Part shown: positions 33,320 through 41,811 of the stretch, one piece after another
Layout: each line of letters begins with the position of its first letter
How positions within the stretch are numbered: the stretch's first letter is position 1
Assembly: GCA_036986135.1 (NCBI GenBank)
Contig: BTQZ01000001.1
Location: 62,001-126,000 of the forward strand
DNA from: JADFRG01 sp036986135
GTDB lineage: Bacteria > Chloroflexota > Anaerolineae > Anaerolineales > E44-bin32
Reading direction: 5' to 3'
Length of the DNA: 64,000 bases
The notes under the pieces: generated by a model
Told to the model about the DNA's origin: nothing
What the model saw: the letters and a program-made list of their open reading frames with translations, nothing else
Databases searched by the model: none
Translations under genes and position numbers: made by a program

Positions 33320-35503
33320 TTACGGTCGGATCATCCCACCCGAATCGCCACCGATGTCTTGCAGGGAGTCGTAGAGAAGCTGCAGCACGTACTTCCCGTT
33401 GTGAGCAAAGGCACCCGGATCCTTCTGAGCGTACTGGTAGTTATAGGCCGCCCTTAGCAAGGCTGGCGTCCAGCTGGCATAGCGATTGCCGTAGTTGGCT
33501 TCGCTCGGTCCCGCAGACACACCGTCTTCATCGGTGTCGATGAAGTAGTAGGGGTAGCTGCCCGAGTCGTAGACGATCGCCGCAGCCTCCGGATTGTCGG
33601 CTGCGTACGACAGCATGGCAGCATACAGTGCATCTCCCATCGTCTCGATCTCTTTATTAAGACCTTCGGAGGAATCCCCGTCTCCATCGTAGTCTGCGGT
33701 GGACATGCGGATGTCGCGAATGTCTTCGTAGGTGCTGACGTTCGTGTGGCAGGCGCTGCACTGCTCATACTGCACGGCCAGCTGGTGTTCATTGTGGCAC
33801 TCGGTGCAGTCGTCGTAGGGCTCGACATGCGAGAAGAGACCTACATAGGTCTGGCCCGGATACTCGTATCCGCCCTGAACCTCTGTGCCGTTCCTAGTCG
33901 CCCCGGCCGCGAAGTAGTGTATGTTGATGAAGCGGATCGATTCGTCGACCGTGTCGTCCGCTTTGCCTTCCAAGGCGCGGTTGACGCTTACTGTAGACGA
34001 GCGACCCTGGTGGCAGGTCATGCAGAGGTTTGTCTCCGGATCGCCGCTGTCGATCGTTGCTCCACTCGGGAAAGTCACCGAAGGCGCTTCATAGCGAGCG
34101 AAGGTCTCCAGATCAATGTGGCAGGTGCTGCAGAGGAAGCCATTGGTAGGCTCCTGGGCGACCGTTACCCCCTCTTCGATGAAGAGCGGGAGGCCGGCTG
34201 ACGAGTGACAGCGGCTGCAGCTCGCGGGGACTACCGCGGGTTCGTCCTCGTCCCAGTGGCGGAAGGCCTCCTCAGAGCCTGCGAAGTGGCCCATGTCGAT
34301 CCGGTGCTGATGAGTGGCATGTGTATCCTCCAGCAGCACAGGATCAGAGATCACGCTGTTCAGATCCTCGATGGAGTCCCACATCAACTGGATGATGTAT
34401 TTCCCTCCGTGTGCGAACGCGCCCGGATCCTTGAGAGAGAACTGGTAGTTGTAGGCCGCCTTCAAGAGCCGTGGCGTCCAGGCGTTGTACTGATTTCCGT
34501 AATTCGCCTCATCGTCACCGGCTTCCCCGTCGGCGTTCGTGTCGATGAAGAAGTAGGGATAGGAGTGGCTATCGTAGACGATTGGCGTTCCGGCGAACTC
34601 TGTTGCATAGGCAAGGATCGCCTGCCTAAGTTTCTCCCGTAAGCCATCAATTTCGTAGTAGACGCCTTCGGTGATGTCGCCGTCGCCATCATAGTCCACC
34701 TGAGAGCCGGGCATGCGGACGTCCCTGAGGTCCTCCACCGCGCTCACATCGGTATGGCAAGCGGCGCACTCGTCGATCTTGATTTCCAGAGTGTGCGAGT
34801 CGTGGCATGCCTCGCAAGTCTCGTAGTCTTCGACGTGGGTGAAGAAGGCGTCATAGGTGCTACCCTCGTACTCGTAGCCACCCATGGCTTCGGTGCCGTA
34901 CTTGGTAGCGGCGGCCGCATAGTAGTGGACGTTCCTAAATCGGAGCTCTTCGCTGACATCATCCTCTCCAACGCCAACCCCTTCGATGAATTCGTTGACG
35001 CTGACCGTCGACTCCCGGCCTTGGTGACACTGCATACAGCGAGCCTCTCGCCCAAGGTCCGTGAGCTCCACGCCGGAAGGCATGAGCACCGTGTCCATCT
35101 CGAGCGTGACATCGTTGTGACAGGTTACGCACTCGATCACCTGCCCAACGGCATGGTCACCCTCCGTAGAATTGGCTTCCGTTCCATCCGCGCCGATGTA
35201 GTCAAGATAGCCGGTGCTCGTGTGGCACCGTGCGCAGGAGGCCGGAACGACTGCCGGGTCATCCTCGTCCCAATGCGTGAAGGCCTCCGCCGATGCATCG
35301 GCGTGACCGGAACTGGCCCACTGCTCCTCGAAGGGCACTTCCACCATGCCCTCCTCAGTAACTGGAACTTCGACCTGCACCTCTACGGTCTCTTTGATTA
35401 CGACCGGAGATGGGGTCTCGCCGGGCCCACACGCACCCAGGAGAGTGGCAAATCCCAAGATGGTCAGCAAACCAATCCCGGCAAGTAACGTAGGTCTCTT
35501 CAT
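33320..35503 (-). CDS. Decaheme c-type cytochrome lipoprotein made of two pentaheme halves
   Basis: A lipobox LLGAC (Cys25) and ten CxxCH motifs occur in 727 residues. Hemes 1-5 (CARCH, CVTCH, CMQCH, CEACH, CAACH) and 6-10 (CSRCH, CSTCH, CMTCH, CTECH, CSACH) repeat in the same order. The flanking sequence is repeated too: HWDEDDPAVVPASC against HWDEDEPAVVPASC, and NYQFSLKDPGAFAHGGKY against NYQYAQKDPGAFAHNGKY. Each half also has two acidic loops (DYDGDGD and DTNADG or DTDEDG) that look like calcium sites. It is probably an outer-face or surface electron carrier. It is monocistronic with a CRP/FNR-type site upstream. Confidence 0.93.
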   Translation of the reverse strand: MKRPTLLAGIGLLTILGFATLLGACGPGETPSPVVIKETVEVQVEVPVTEEGMVEVPFEEQWASSGHADASAEAFTHWDEDDPAVVPASCARCHTSTGYLDYIGADGTEANSTEGDHAVGQVIECVTCHNDVTLEMDTVLMPSGVELTDLGREARCMQCHQGRESTVSVNEFIEGVGVGEDDVSEELRFRNVHYYAAAATKYGTEAMGGYEYEGSTYDAFFTHVEDYETCEACHDSHTLEIKIDECAACHTDVSAVEDLRDVRMPGSQVDYDGDGDITEGVYYEIDGLREKLRQAILAYATEFAGTPIVYDSHSYPYFFIDTNADGEAGDDEANYGNQYNAWTPRLLKAAYNYQFSLKDPGAFAHGGKYIIQLMWDSIEDLNSVISDPVLLEDTHATHQHRIDMGHFAGSEEAFRHWDEDEPAVVPASCSRCHSSAGLPLFIEEGVTVAQEPTNGFLCSTCHIDLETFARYEAPSVTFPSGATIDSGDPETNLCMTCHQGRSSTVSVNRALEGKADDTVDESIRFINIHYFAAGATRNGTEVQGGYEYPGQTYVGLFSHVEPYDDCTECHNEHQLAVQYEQCSACHTNVSTYEDIRDIRMSTADYDGDGDSSEGLNKEIETMGDALYAAMLSYAADNPEAAAIVYDSGSYPYYFIDTDEDGVSAGPSEANYGNRYASWTPALLRAAYNYQYAQKDPGAFAHNGKYVLQLLYDSLQDIGGDSGGMIRP

Positions 35504-35667
35504 GGCATTCTCCTAACGCTCGTTTTAGAAACCGATTTCCAAGGTTCCCCTTATGTTCGTGGGGCCAAATACACACCAGTAAATGGGCTGGACGCCCCAT
35601 GAATTAATGCCTGGCTAATCTTCTACGATCACTCGCAGACGCCTTAGTGGAAAAGGTAATGGGGGCT

Positions 35668-35683
35668 CGTGACAAACGTCACA
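35668..35683 (-). promoter_or_regulatory. CRP/FNR-type palindrome before the decaheme gene
   Basis: CGTGACAAACGTCACA contains a perfect GTGA-N6-TCAC inverted repeat, 165 bases before the decaheme start. Its core GTGACAAACG recurs before the molybdoenzyme gene at 41546. The rest of the 35504-35818 gap shows no gene. Confidence 0.6.
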
Positions 35684-35818
35684 AGTATGTGAAGGGGGGT
35701 ACTAGTCGTCGAGCGCGCTCGCCCAATCCGATCAAGCATGACTTGAATCTTGGGGGATGGGAGAATAGCTGAGGGAGGCTTACTTGTTTGTGGCCCAATA
35801 AACGAAGATGTTCACTCC

Positions 35819-36133
35819 CTACGGCTTATCCAATTCATCGTTTACCCACGTGTAGGCCGAAATAGCGGCGGGAAATCCAAGGGTGGTGATTGCGAGCAGA
35901 ACGACATGCTTGATTTCCTCTGAAGCGATGTCTATCTCGAGCGATCTTCGCGTGTGAGAGTGGACGGCCCCCTCGCGTCCGGCTCCGATTGCTAGCGCCA
36001 GCTTCAAGAGCTGACGTGATTTCTGATCAAGGGGGCCCCCTTCGTGTGCGGCAGAGCCAAGTTTGTTATATGCGTCGCCAATCTCAGGATACTCATCCAT
36101 GAACCGGCGATAGGCTTCCGGTAAATCTGTCAT
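35819..36133 (-). CDS. Carboxymuconolactone decarboxylase (AhpD-like) family protein
   Basis: A 104-residue all-helical CMD-domain protein: GPLDQKSRQLLKLALAIGAG and HVVLLAITTLGFPAAI. The redox-active CxxC of AhpD is absent; the site reads AVHSHTRRSLE, which keeps only the His. It is therefore unlikely to be a peroxidase reductase. It is the last gene of molybdoenzyme module A, 41 bases after the FmdE-like gene. Confidence 0.85.
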   Translation of the reverse strand: MTDLPEAYRRFMDEYPEIGDAYNKLGSAAHEGGPLDQKSRQLLKLALAIGAGREGAVHSHTRRSLEIDIASEEIKHVVLLAITTLGFPAAISAYTWVNDELDKP

Positions 36134-36173
36134 CGTGGTCCTCCTCTACGTTTCTCATTCAACGGTGGCATTC

Positions 36174-36833
36174 TCAGGCGTGAGTCGATCCCCTTTCCCC
36201 TTGGTGAGTTGCGTGCATCCCTGCGCTACGACGGTCTTCCGATGCGCTGAGATTGCTTTCCTGGTAAGTGTAATACGCAGCACCCGCGCACGCCCTACAG
36301 AGCACCAATTCATCACGCACTGTCTCCCGCTGGTTGATGATCTCCTCATGACAGATGTCACATCTGGCGCGCACGCCCGGCCTGCTCACGATGTCCTGGT
36401 GTGAAATGCTCAGAGTCACTTCCTGCGCAACCAGTAGCTCATTCATCGGCATGATTTGATACGCCTCAAGTTGAGAGACCCAGCGACTGCTCGCTTTTGG
36501 AGCATACCGATATGCGATTTCTCGGCAGCGTGGATGGGGCCAGATCCGAACTGCGGCATTTGTCTTTGTATCGACGAAAGTCGCCGCAACTTTGCCAAAG
36601 TCAAACAAGCGCATCGTGCGCCGACCCAACCAGCACCCAGTGGCCACCGAGATGCCGTCAGCAGTGCAGCCGTCGGTCTCCACGAATGTCAGAAGGCGCT
36701 TGTCTGACTGCGGCAGGTCTAGATTCAGGATATCACCGGCAAGCATTCCCATTCGCACGCCGAGCACTTGCCGAGGGCAAAGGTGCCGGTGCATACTGGC
36801 GGACTGCTCCAGGAACCTGGCCAATTGCTTCAT
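36174..36833 (-). CDS. FmdE-like protein of module A
   Basis: A 219-residue protein with the FmdE domain (formylmethanofuran dehydrogenase subunit E family): HRHLCPRQVLGVRMG, ETDGCTADGISVATGC and GRRTMRLFDFGKVAA. A C-terminal zinc ribbon has CDICHEEI and CRACAGAAYY. A basic, His-containing tail follows. FmdE proteins occur with molybdenum or tungsten enzymes but their action is unclear. There is no methanofuran pathway in this window. The paralogue in module B sits at the same place in its operon, which points to a role with the MopB enzyme, for example in maturation. Confidence 0.85.
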   Translation of the reverse strand: MKQLARFLEQSASMHRHLCPRQVLGVRMGMLAGDILNLDLPQSDKRLLTFVETDGCTADGISVATGCWLGRRTMRLFDFGKVAATFVDTKTNAAVRIWPHPRCREIAYRYAPKASSRWVSQLEAYQIMPMNELLVAQEVTLSISHQDIVSRPGVRARCDICHEEIINQRETVRDELVLCRACAGAAYYTYQESNLSASEDRRSAGMHATHQGERGSTHA

Positions 36834-37147
36834 GCCGTTGCTCGTGATCCCTACGGGCTAGTTCTCCCCGATTGAACCGGTGATCTCCTTGCGAAAGGAG
36901 CACATCGCCGTGCCGAGCTCGCAGCCGAAGCTTCCGATCCGGTCCGGCCAAGTCCGAACAGGATGATCGGATTGGAGCGAACGATCAGGAATTCCGCTGG
37001 TTCGATTCTGGTGGGCATTCCGGCTCTTTCTTAAACAAGGTTCCAATCGTGCTCTGAAAGCATGAGGCCCACATATCCTCCTTGCTCAGGCCAGATTGCC
37101 GGAACAGGCGGGCCTCAATTCTCGAGCGTGAAGATCGCTTCGTGCCT
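36834..37147 (-). other. Gap between FmdE and TorD genes of module A
   Basis: These 314 bases separate two same-strand genes of module A. A small hairpin CTCCTTGCGAAAGGAG is near 36887-36902. I see no gene. In module B the equivalent gap is only 121 bases. Confidence 0.4.
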
Positions 37148-37789
37148 TTAGTGTGACGACAGGCTCGCAGGTGTGGTTAAGTCGAGTCGCACAAACGCGT
37201 CAATCGCGTTTGCCACCTTACCATACAACCTACCTGCCTCCCCTTTCTGCACTTGTCTTGCGAAGGCGGGAACCCAACGACCAAGATGCGTGGAAAGGAA
37301 TCTGCTTTGGCGCTGTGAGACCTCATTTGCTGTGTCAAGATCCTCACTCTCAAGAGCCTGGGCCTCGAGGTCGCACAAATAAGACATGAACTCCAATTCC
37401 ACCGCGATATGGTCTGTTGGTTCCTTCAGAGAGGGAGACGGTGCTAGGCCGGCCGAAGCATACTCGCGCTCAAGCTGAACCGCGATGACACCTCGTACAT
37501 GTCCCTGCTGGTCCAGATAGAAAGATTCGTAGGGGGGAGCGAAAGCGTTCGCCAAGAACAGGCGAGTATATTCCTCCTCGATCGCGATCGATGGACTCTC
37601 TTGCAGCTGCGAGAGGGTCTCCCATAATGGCCGCCAGGAGTCAGCGAAAGCAGAGTCGGACCACCAATGGTGATCCTGTTGCATCTCCTCGGCTGCAGCG
37701 CGGAGCGTCCCAATTCGCTCATGGTTGGGATACAGGCACAGCGAACCGAGGAGGCGGTAAGCCAGCTGCCGCTGGCGAGGAGATTTCAT
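37148..37789 (-). CDS. TorD-family molybdoenzyme chaperone (module A)
   Basis: About 213 residues, all helical. The family pattern is EEEYTRLFLANAFAPPYESFY followed by DHIAVELEFMSYLCDLEAQAL. TorD/NarJ/DmsD chaperones bind the Tat signal of a molybdoenzyme and hold it until cofactor insertion. The matching client is the MopB protein of the same operon, which has a Tat signal. I start at ATG 37789, nine bases after the upstream stop. Confidence 0.88.
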   Translation of the reverse strand: MKSPRQRQLAYRLLGSLCLYPNHERIGTLRAAAEEMQQDHHWWSDSAFADSWRPLWETLSQLQESPSIAIEEEYTRLFLANAFAPPYESFYLDQQGHVRGVIAVQLEREYASAGLAPSPSLKEPTDHIAVELEFMSYLCDLEAQALESEDLDTANEVSQRQSRFLSTHLGRWVPAFARQVQKGEAGRLYGKVANAIDAFVRLDLTTPASLSSH

Positions 37790-37797
37790 CACTCCCG

Positions 37798-38211
37798 CTA
37801 GTAAAGCTCCGAAGAGGGCCCTGACTGGTGACACTCCAGGCAGAATCCGCGATCTACCGGCCCCGGAGCGCTGGGTGAGCGGTTCTGGTCGAAGAAGACG
37901 GCCTCTTCCGATGGGATGTCCGTTTTGTGACACGTCGTGCACTCGATTTCAAGCACAGTTGCGTGGATCTTATGGTACCGGCCTCCGGGACTCATAGAAA
38001 ACTCTTCCCCGACATCGATCTCCCCGCTCAGTATGCCGGCGGCGAGAATCGCGATTGGGTCTTTCTCGGTTGGAGTGGGCCTGACTTCTTCGGTCGGTTC
38101 GGCGACCTTCTCCTCGGTTGCCTGGCCTGCACAGCCGACGGGAAGTGCAGAGATCAGAAGGATGCTGATCAAAGGAAAGGCAATGCGATACACGGTTTCT
38201 CGCCTGCTCAT
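37798..38211 (-). CDS. Diheme cytochrome c lipoprotein (module A)
   Basis: A 137-residue lipoprotein with lipobox LPVGC (Cys27), a Pro/Glu-rich linker, and two heme motifs CTTCH and CLECH. It occupies the position that the NrfD membrane subunit has in module B. It could therefore be the electron partner of this MopB enzyme, linking it to periplasmic cytochromes in place of the quinone pool. It resembles small class III-type cytochromes; His ligands are plausible in GGRYHKIHA. Confidence 0.85.
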   Translation of the reverse strand: MSRRETVYRIAFPLISILLISALPVGCAGQATEEKVAEPTEEVRPTPTEKDPIAILAAGILSGEIDVGEEFSMSPGGRYHKIHATVLEIECTTCHKTDIPSEEAVFFDQNRSPSAPGPVDRGFCLECHQSGPSSELY

Positions 38212-38213
38212 GG

Positions 38214-38924
38214 TTAGTATCCTCCCACCTGCTCGATTTCGACCATGCCGGTTCTAGGTGCCTTACCGTTGATGTAGTGCACCTTCGGCTTTGTACCGAA
38301 CCTATGCATCAGCCGGAACGATTCGCTCTCGGCCAGCAACTTCGATACCTCGCTGTTGGGATCGTCAAGATCGCCGAAGTGGATGGCGTTGGTCGGGCAC
38401 ACGGCCGCGCACGCGGGCAATCGCCCGTCCTCCACGCGATGGACACAGAAGGTGCACTTCTCGATTACTCCACGAGCCTTCCCGCCGCCGGCAACCTTTA
38501 GCTGCTCTTCACCGTACGGCACGTCGAGGCTCGGATTCGCATACGGAGGGACTACTGTGTTATCCCAATCCAGGTAGTAGCGTCCGCTTGGTTCATCGAA
38601 GTTAAAGTAGTTGACTCCGTAAGGACAGGCCGCCTGGCAGTAGCGAGACCCAATGCAGGTTTCGAAATCGGTCGCCACCAGGCCATCTTCGCGCGTGAAA
38701 CGGGCGCCAGTGGGGCAGGCATCCACGCACGGAGGATTCTCGCAGTGCATGCAAGGACGCGGCATGAACCTCACGCGCGTATCTGGGTATGTGCCGTCCT
38801 CGAACCGAAATACATGCATCCAGAAATTTTCCTGAGGCGTATTGTTTTCGACCTTGCATGCGACCATGCATGCTCGGCAACCAGTGCAGCGGCTCAGGTC
38901 GATGACCATTCCATATTTGGGCAT
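38214..38924 (-). CDS. Four-cluster ferredoxin subunit of module A, with one ligand missing
   Basis: A 236-residue DmsB/PsrB-type electron-transfer subunit. Cys groups are CTGCRACMVACK, CMHCENPPCVDACP, CIGSRYCQAACP and CTFC...CAAVCP. One expected Cys is a Ser (codon at 38646-38648), where the module B paralogue has CIGCRYC. One 4Fe-4S cluster may therefore be altered or 3Fe-4S. GGAGG eight bases before ATG 38924 sets the start. It has no signal and should travel with MopB through Tat. Confidence 0.92.
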   Translation of the reverse strand: MPKYGMVIDLSRCTGCRACMVACKVENNTPQENFWMHVFRFEDGTYPDTRVRFMPRPCMHCENPPCVDACPTGARFTREDGLVATDFETCIGSRYCQAACPYGVNYFNFDEPSGRYYLDWDNTVVPPYANPSLDVPYGEEQLKVAGGGKARGVIEKCTFCVHRVEDGRLPACAAVCPTNAIHFGDLDDPNSEVSKLLAESESFRLMHRFGTKPKVHYINGKAPRTGMVEIEQVGGY

Positions 38925-38942
38925 GACTGTCACCTCCCTACT

Positions 38943-41546
38943 TTAAGCTTTCTCGACGCGTACCTTCACCAGGTACGTCTGATCGGCGGTGTTGGTCACG
39001 TATCCCTCACCCGTGAAAAATAGAGAGTTAGGGGTGGGTCCACGACCGGTCACCCAGGGATGTACCGTAAAGTCGCCATAGTGGTGCGGCATCGCGACGG
39101 TGTCGGGCCGGATGCCTTGACGCAGGCTTGCGCGCGTTGTGATGGATCGAGTCTCCCCCGTCAACGCGTTCTGCGATTCCACCTTCACCTCATCTCCATC
39201 CGCAATTCCGAGGGCTTGGGCAGTATCCGTATTGATCTCCATGAACATGGTTGGGGAAAGCTCGCGCACCAGCGGACTGAGCGTTCGCGACTGCTTGAAC
39301 TCGATCATGTGGTAGCTGGTCATATACAAATCGAATTCGCTGGGTGAACTTTCAAGGGTGAGATCGCGCCATATGGGGAACGGCGTATAGTCTTGCCAGT
39401 AGATCTTGTCCACCCCGAGGTCCTTCATCTCCAACTGATACCCCAGCAGGGATTCCCCATAGAACCGATGCGGATAGGCGCCGCCAAAGGGCGGATCGGT
39501 CGCGTAGCCGTAGCGCTTGGCGGCTGAAAGTTCACCTTTATACTGGATGGCCTCCCCTTGCTCGAAGAATTCAATTCCGCCGTCCAAGTCCTGGGATAGA
39601 GACCAGCGGTCTAGGATCTCTCGAGCAGTCGGCTTCACATCCAGCGGAAGCGCGAACGTGTCTTTGAGCTTGAGCTCGGAGTTGAGCCGATCGAGGTAGC
39701 CGCCCTCGTCATAAAGTAAGCCCGCGGCTTCGGTAAGATCCAGGTAGATATCTATGTCGCCGCGCGAGTCAAACATTGGCTTCATTGGCGGAACGCGCAT
39801 CGCCTTGGCGTCCTCATACATCGTGCCCGCGCTCATCGGTCCTTCGTACTTCTCGATGGTCGCCGCGGGAAGCACTACGTCGGCGTAAAGATCTGCCGTT
39901 AGCGAGAGCCATGGATCGATTGCGACGACGAAATTAAAGGTCTCATAGGCTTTTACGTTAGCGTCACGGTCCGGGAAGGATCCAAGCGGATTGACGTGGT
40001 GCAGGAGCACCATCTCTGGTAGTTCCTTCGGAGCGACGCCGTACTTCTCTGGATCGACCACCACCTTTGCGACCAGCGAGGAGTTGTTGCTGTTGATCGG
40101 CCAGAAGGCAGACTTGTTGAGATAGAGGTTAGGCGAGTCGGTGATGGAGATGTTGTCCAGGCCCTTCCAATTCTTGTGGACCTTCCAGGTGAAGTCGGAA
40201 AGCGTACCGCCCACGGCGCCCATGCTGCCAATCAGCATCGCCACCATCAACATACCCCGAAGTGCCTGGAAGCCCAGTTCCTGCTGGGCCATGTGGTAGG
40301 CCATGATGCCGACCGGCCGGTAGGGCAGGGTCATGCCGTCTATTTCAATGGTCCCCCCGATGTTGGCATGATCGCTGATCATCTGGCCCAACTGGGCGAT
40401 CTGTGATGCCGGCAAACCGGTGATCTCGGCGGCCCATGCCGGCGTCTTATCTGCCACGTGCTCTTTAAAGAGTTGGAAACTCGGTTTCACCGCCGCCCCG
40501 TCCACGGTGAATTCGCCTTCTAGTGCCGATTCCACGCCGTCTGCGTCCCATGGCTGAGCAGAGTTACTGGCCTGGTCCCAAACCAGCGGTTTGCCCTCGT
40601 CATCGTCGCCATCGGGCTCGGCTCGCAAGAAGAAGCCGTTTCCTTGGACGAGAAAGGGTGAGTTGGTGTATTTAGACAGGTATTCGCGATCGATCGTATC
40701 GCTATCGATCAGAACATTGCAGAGCGCCAGCGCAAGTGCCAAATCAGTGCCTGGCCGAATGGGCATCCACTCGTCGGCGAAGTGGGCCGCGCTGCGCTGG
40801 CGGGGATCGATGCTGACCATCTGAACGCCGCGCTCCTTGGCGTCAACTAGCTCCTGCGGCCAGGTCAGCCAACACATCTTGTTGCCCCCGCCGCTAGTGA
40901 CGTTCCAGCCCCAGGAGATGATGCGGTCGGTGTAGCGGAAGTCCGGGCTGAGGACCGCGTGCATGCCGACGGTGTACTCAAGCGCCCTATACCCAGCGTC
41001 CGAGCAGAAGGCGCCGTGGTGCAGTTTCGTGGCACCGGCTGTCTTGACGAAGGCCTTGTCATAGAAGCTCTTGGCTTTGCTGCGGCCTTTCTGCCAGATC
41101 AATCGGCCGGGATCTTTAGCAATTACCTCTGCCATGCGGGATCCCACTAACTCCAGCGCCTCGTCCCATGAGATCTGGCGCCAGGTTCCCGATACGCCCT
41201 TCTCGTTGGTGCGCACCAATGGACCGTGGACACGGTTGGGATCATAGAGGGAGGTGATCTGAGCGACACCTTTAGGGCACAACGTTCCTCGATTGCGGGG
41301 GTGCGCGGGATTCCCTTCATAGCCGATCACGCGGCCGTCGATAACGCGTGCAAGCATGCCGCAGTCCTGTTTGCCGATCCAGCAGGTGGTGGGTATCCAT
41401 TTTTCGTCTATGGCCGCCAGCCTTAGGGGATCTGCTTTCACGAGTGTCTCAAGGCCGCCGAAGAGGAAGCTGTTGGCAAGCGCGCCTCCCCCAACGGTGA
41501 TGCTGCTCTTGAGGAAATCACGCCTGGTCACCACCATGGTCGTCAT
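38943..41546 (-). CDS. Tat-exported molybdopterin oxidoreductase, module A
   Basis: An 867-residue DMSO-reductase-family catalytic subunit with a Tat signal (TRRDFLKSS). The FS0 region reads CWIGKQDC...LCPKG (Cys55, Cys62, Cys90). The second Cys of the usual CxxCxxxC is Gly58, so only three ligands remain. A candidate Mo ligand is Cys181 in HHGAFCSDAG. C-terminal dinucleotide-binding motifs include GDEVKVESQNALTGE and MPHHYGDF. It is closely related to the module B enzyme. With its ferredoxin subunit it resembles PsrA/TtrA-like enzymes, but the substrate is unknown. Confidence 0.93.
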   Translation of the reverse strand: MTTMVVTRRDFLKSSITVGGGALANSFLFGGLETLVKADPLRLAAIDEKWIPTTCWIGKQDCGMLARVIDGRVIGYEGNPAHPRNRGTLCPKGVAQITSLYDPNRVHGPLVRTNEKGVSGTWRQISWDEALELVGSRMAEVIAKDPGRLIWQKGRSKAKSFYDKAFVKTAGATKLHHGAFCSDAGYRALEYTVGMHAVLSPDFRYTDRIISWGWNVTSGGGNKMCWLTWPQELVDAKERGVQMVSIDPRQRSAAHFADEWMPIRPGTDLALALALCNVLIDSDTIDREYLSKYTNSPFLVQGNGFFLRAEPDGDDDEGKPLVWDQASNSAQPWDADGVESALEGEFTVDGAAVKPSFQLFKEHVADKTPAWAAEITGLPASQIAQLGQMISDHANIGGTIEIDGMTLPYRPVGIMAYHMAQQELGFQALRGMLMVAMLIGSMGAVGGTLSDFTWKVHKNWKGLDNISITDSPNLYLNKSAFWPINSNNSSLVAKVVVDPEKYGVAPKELPEMVLLHHVNPLGSFPDRDANVKAYETFNFVVAIDPWLSLTADLYADVVLPAATIEKYEGPMSAGTMYEDAKAMRVPPMKPMFDSRGDIDIYLDLTEAAGLLYDEGGYLDRLNSELKLKDTFALPLDVKPTAREILDRWSLSQDLDGGIEFFEQGEAIQYKGELSAAKRYGYATDPPFGGAYPHRFYGESLLGYQLEMKDLGVDKIYWQDYTPFPIWRDLTLESSPSEFDLYMTSYHMIEFKQSRTLSPLVRELSPTMFMEINTDTAQALGIADGDEVKVESQNALTGETRSITTRASLRQGIRPDTVAMPHHYGDFTVHPWVTGRGPTPNSLFFTGEGYVTNTADQTYLVKVRVEKA

Positions 41547-41773
41547 CCTTTCGTTTGTAAGAAGCCTTGGAAGCGCGCATTACGCCAGCACGCGCCCCTA
41601 TATGAAATGAGTCATGTGGCTCGAAGCCCTGCAGCCGAGCCTCAGAGCTGCGAAATGCAGATCCGATGGGGCATAATCCCATCCCTGTATGGGTCTAATA
41701 CCCCACGCGGATCGCACAACCCCAATCATTTATTTTTTTCCTGGCTGGACAAGTTTAAGAGGTCACGTCGACT

Positions 41774-41789
41774 AGTGACAAACGTAACA
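41774..41789 (-). promoter_or_regulatory. CRP/FNR-type palindrome before module A
   Basis: AGTGACAAACGTAACA differs by one base in the core from the decaheme site (GTGACAAACGTCAC). It sits 228 bases before the MopB start. An A/T-rich run (41729-41739) downstream may hold the -10 box. Confidence 0.55.
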
Positions 41790-41811
41790 AATGGACGCGG
41801 TAGGTTGAGGT

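Noticed and set aside
34754..35488. A 244-codon plus-strand frame opposite the decaheme gene
   Set aside because: It is antisense to five conserved heme motifs and has no protein-like features of its own.
36174..36833. Formylmethanofuran dehydrogenase and methanogenesis-type C1 metabolism
   Set aside because: Only the E-subunit-like family is present; no FmdA, B, C or D subunits or pterin enzymes are seen.
38943..41546. Naming MopB as nitrate reductase, arsenite oxidase or tetrathionate reductase
   Set aside because: The Fe-S signature and Mo-ligand region fit none of these clearly. NarG would need a His ligand in its cluster motif. I leave the substrate open.
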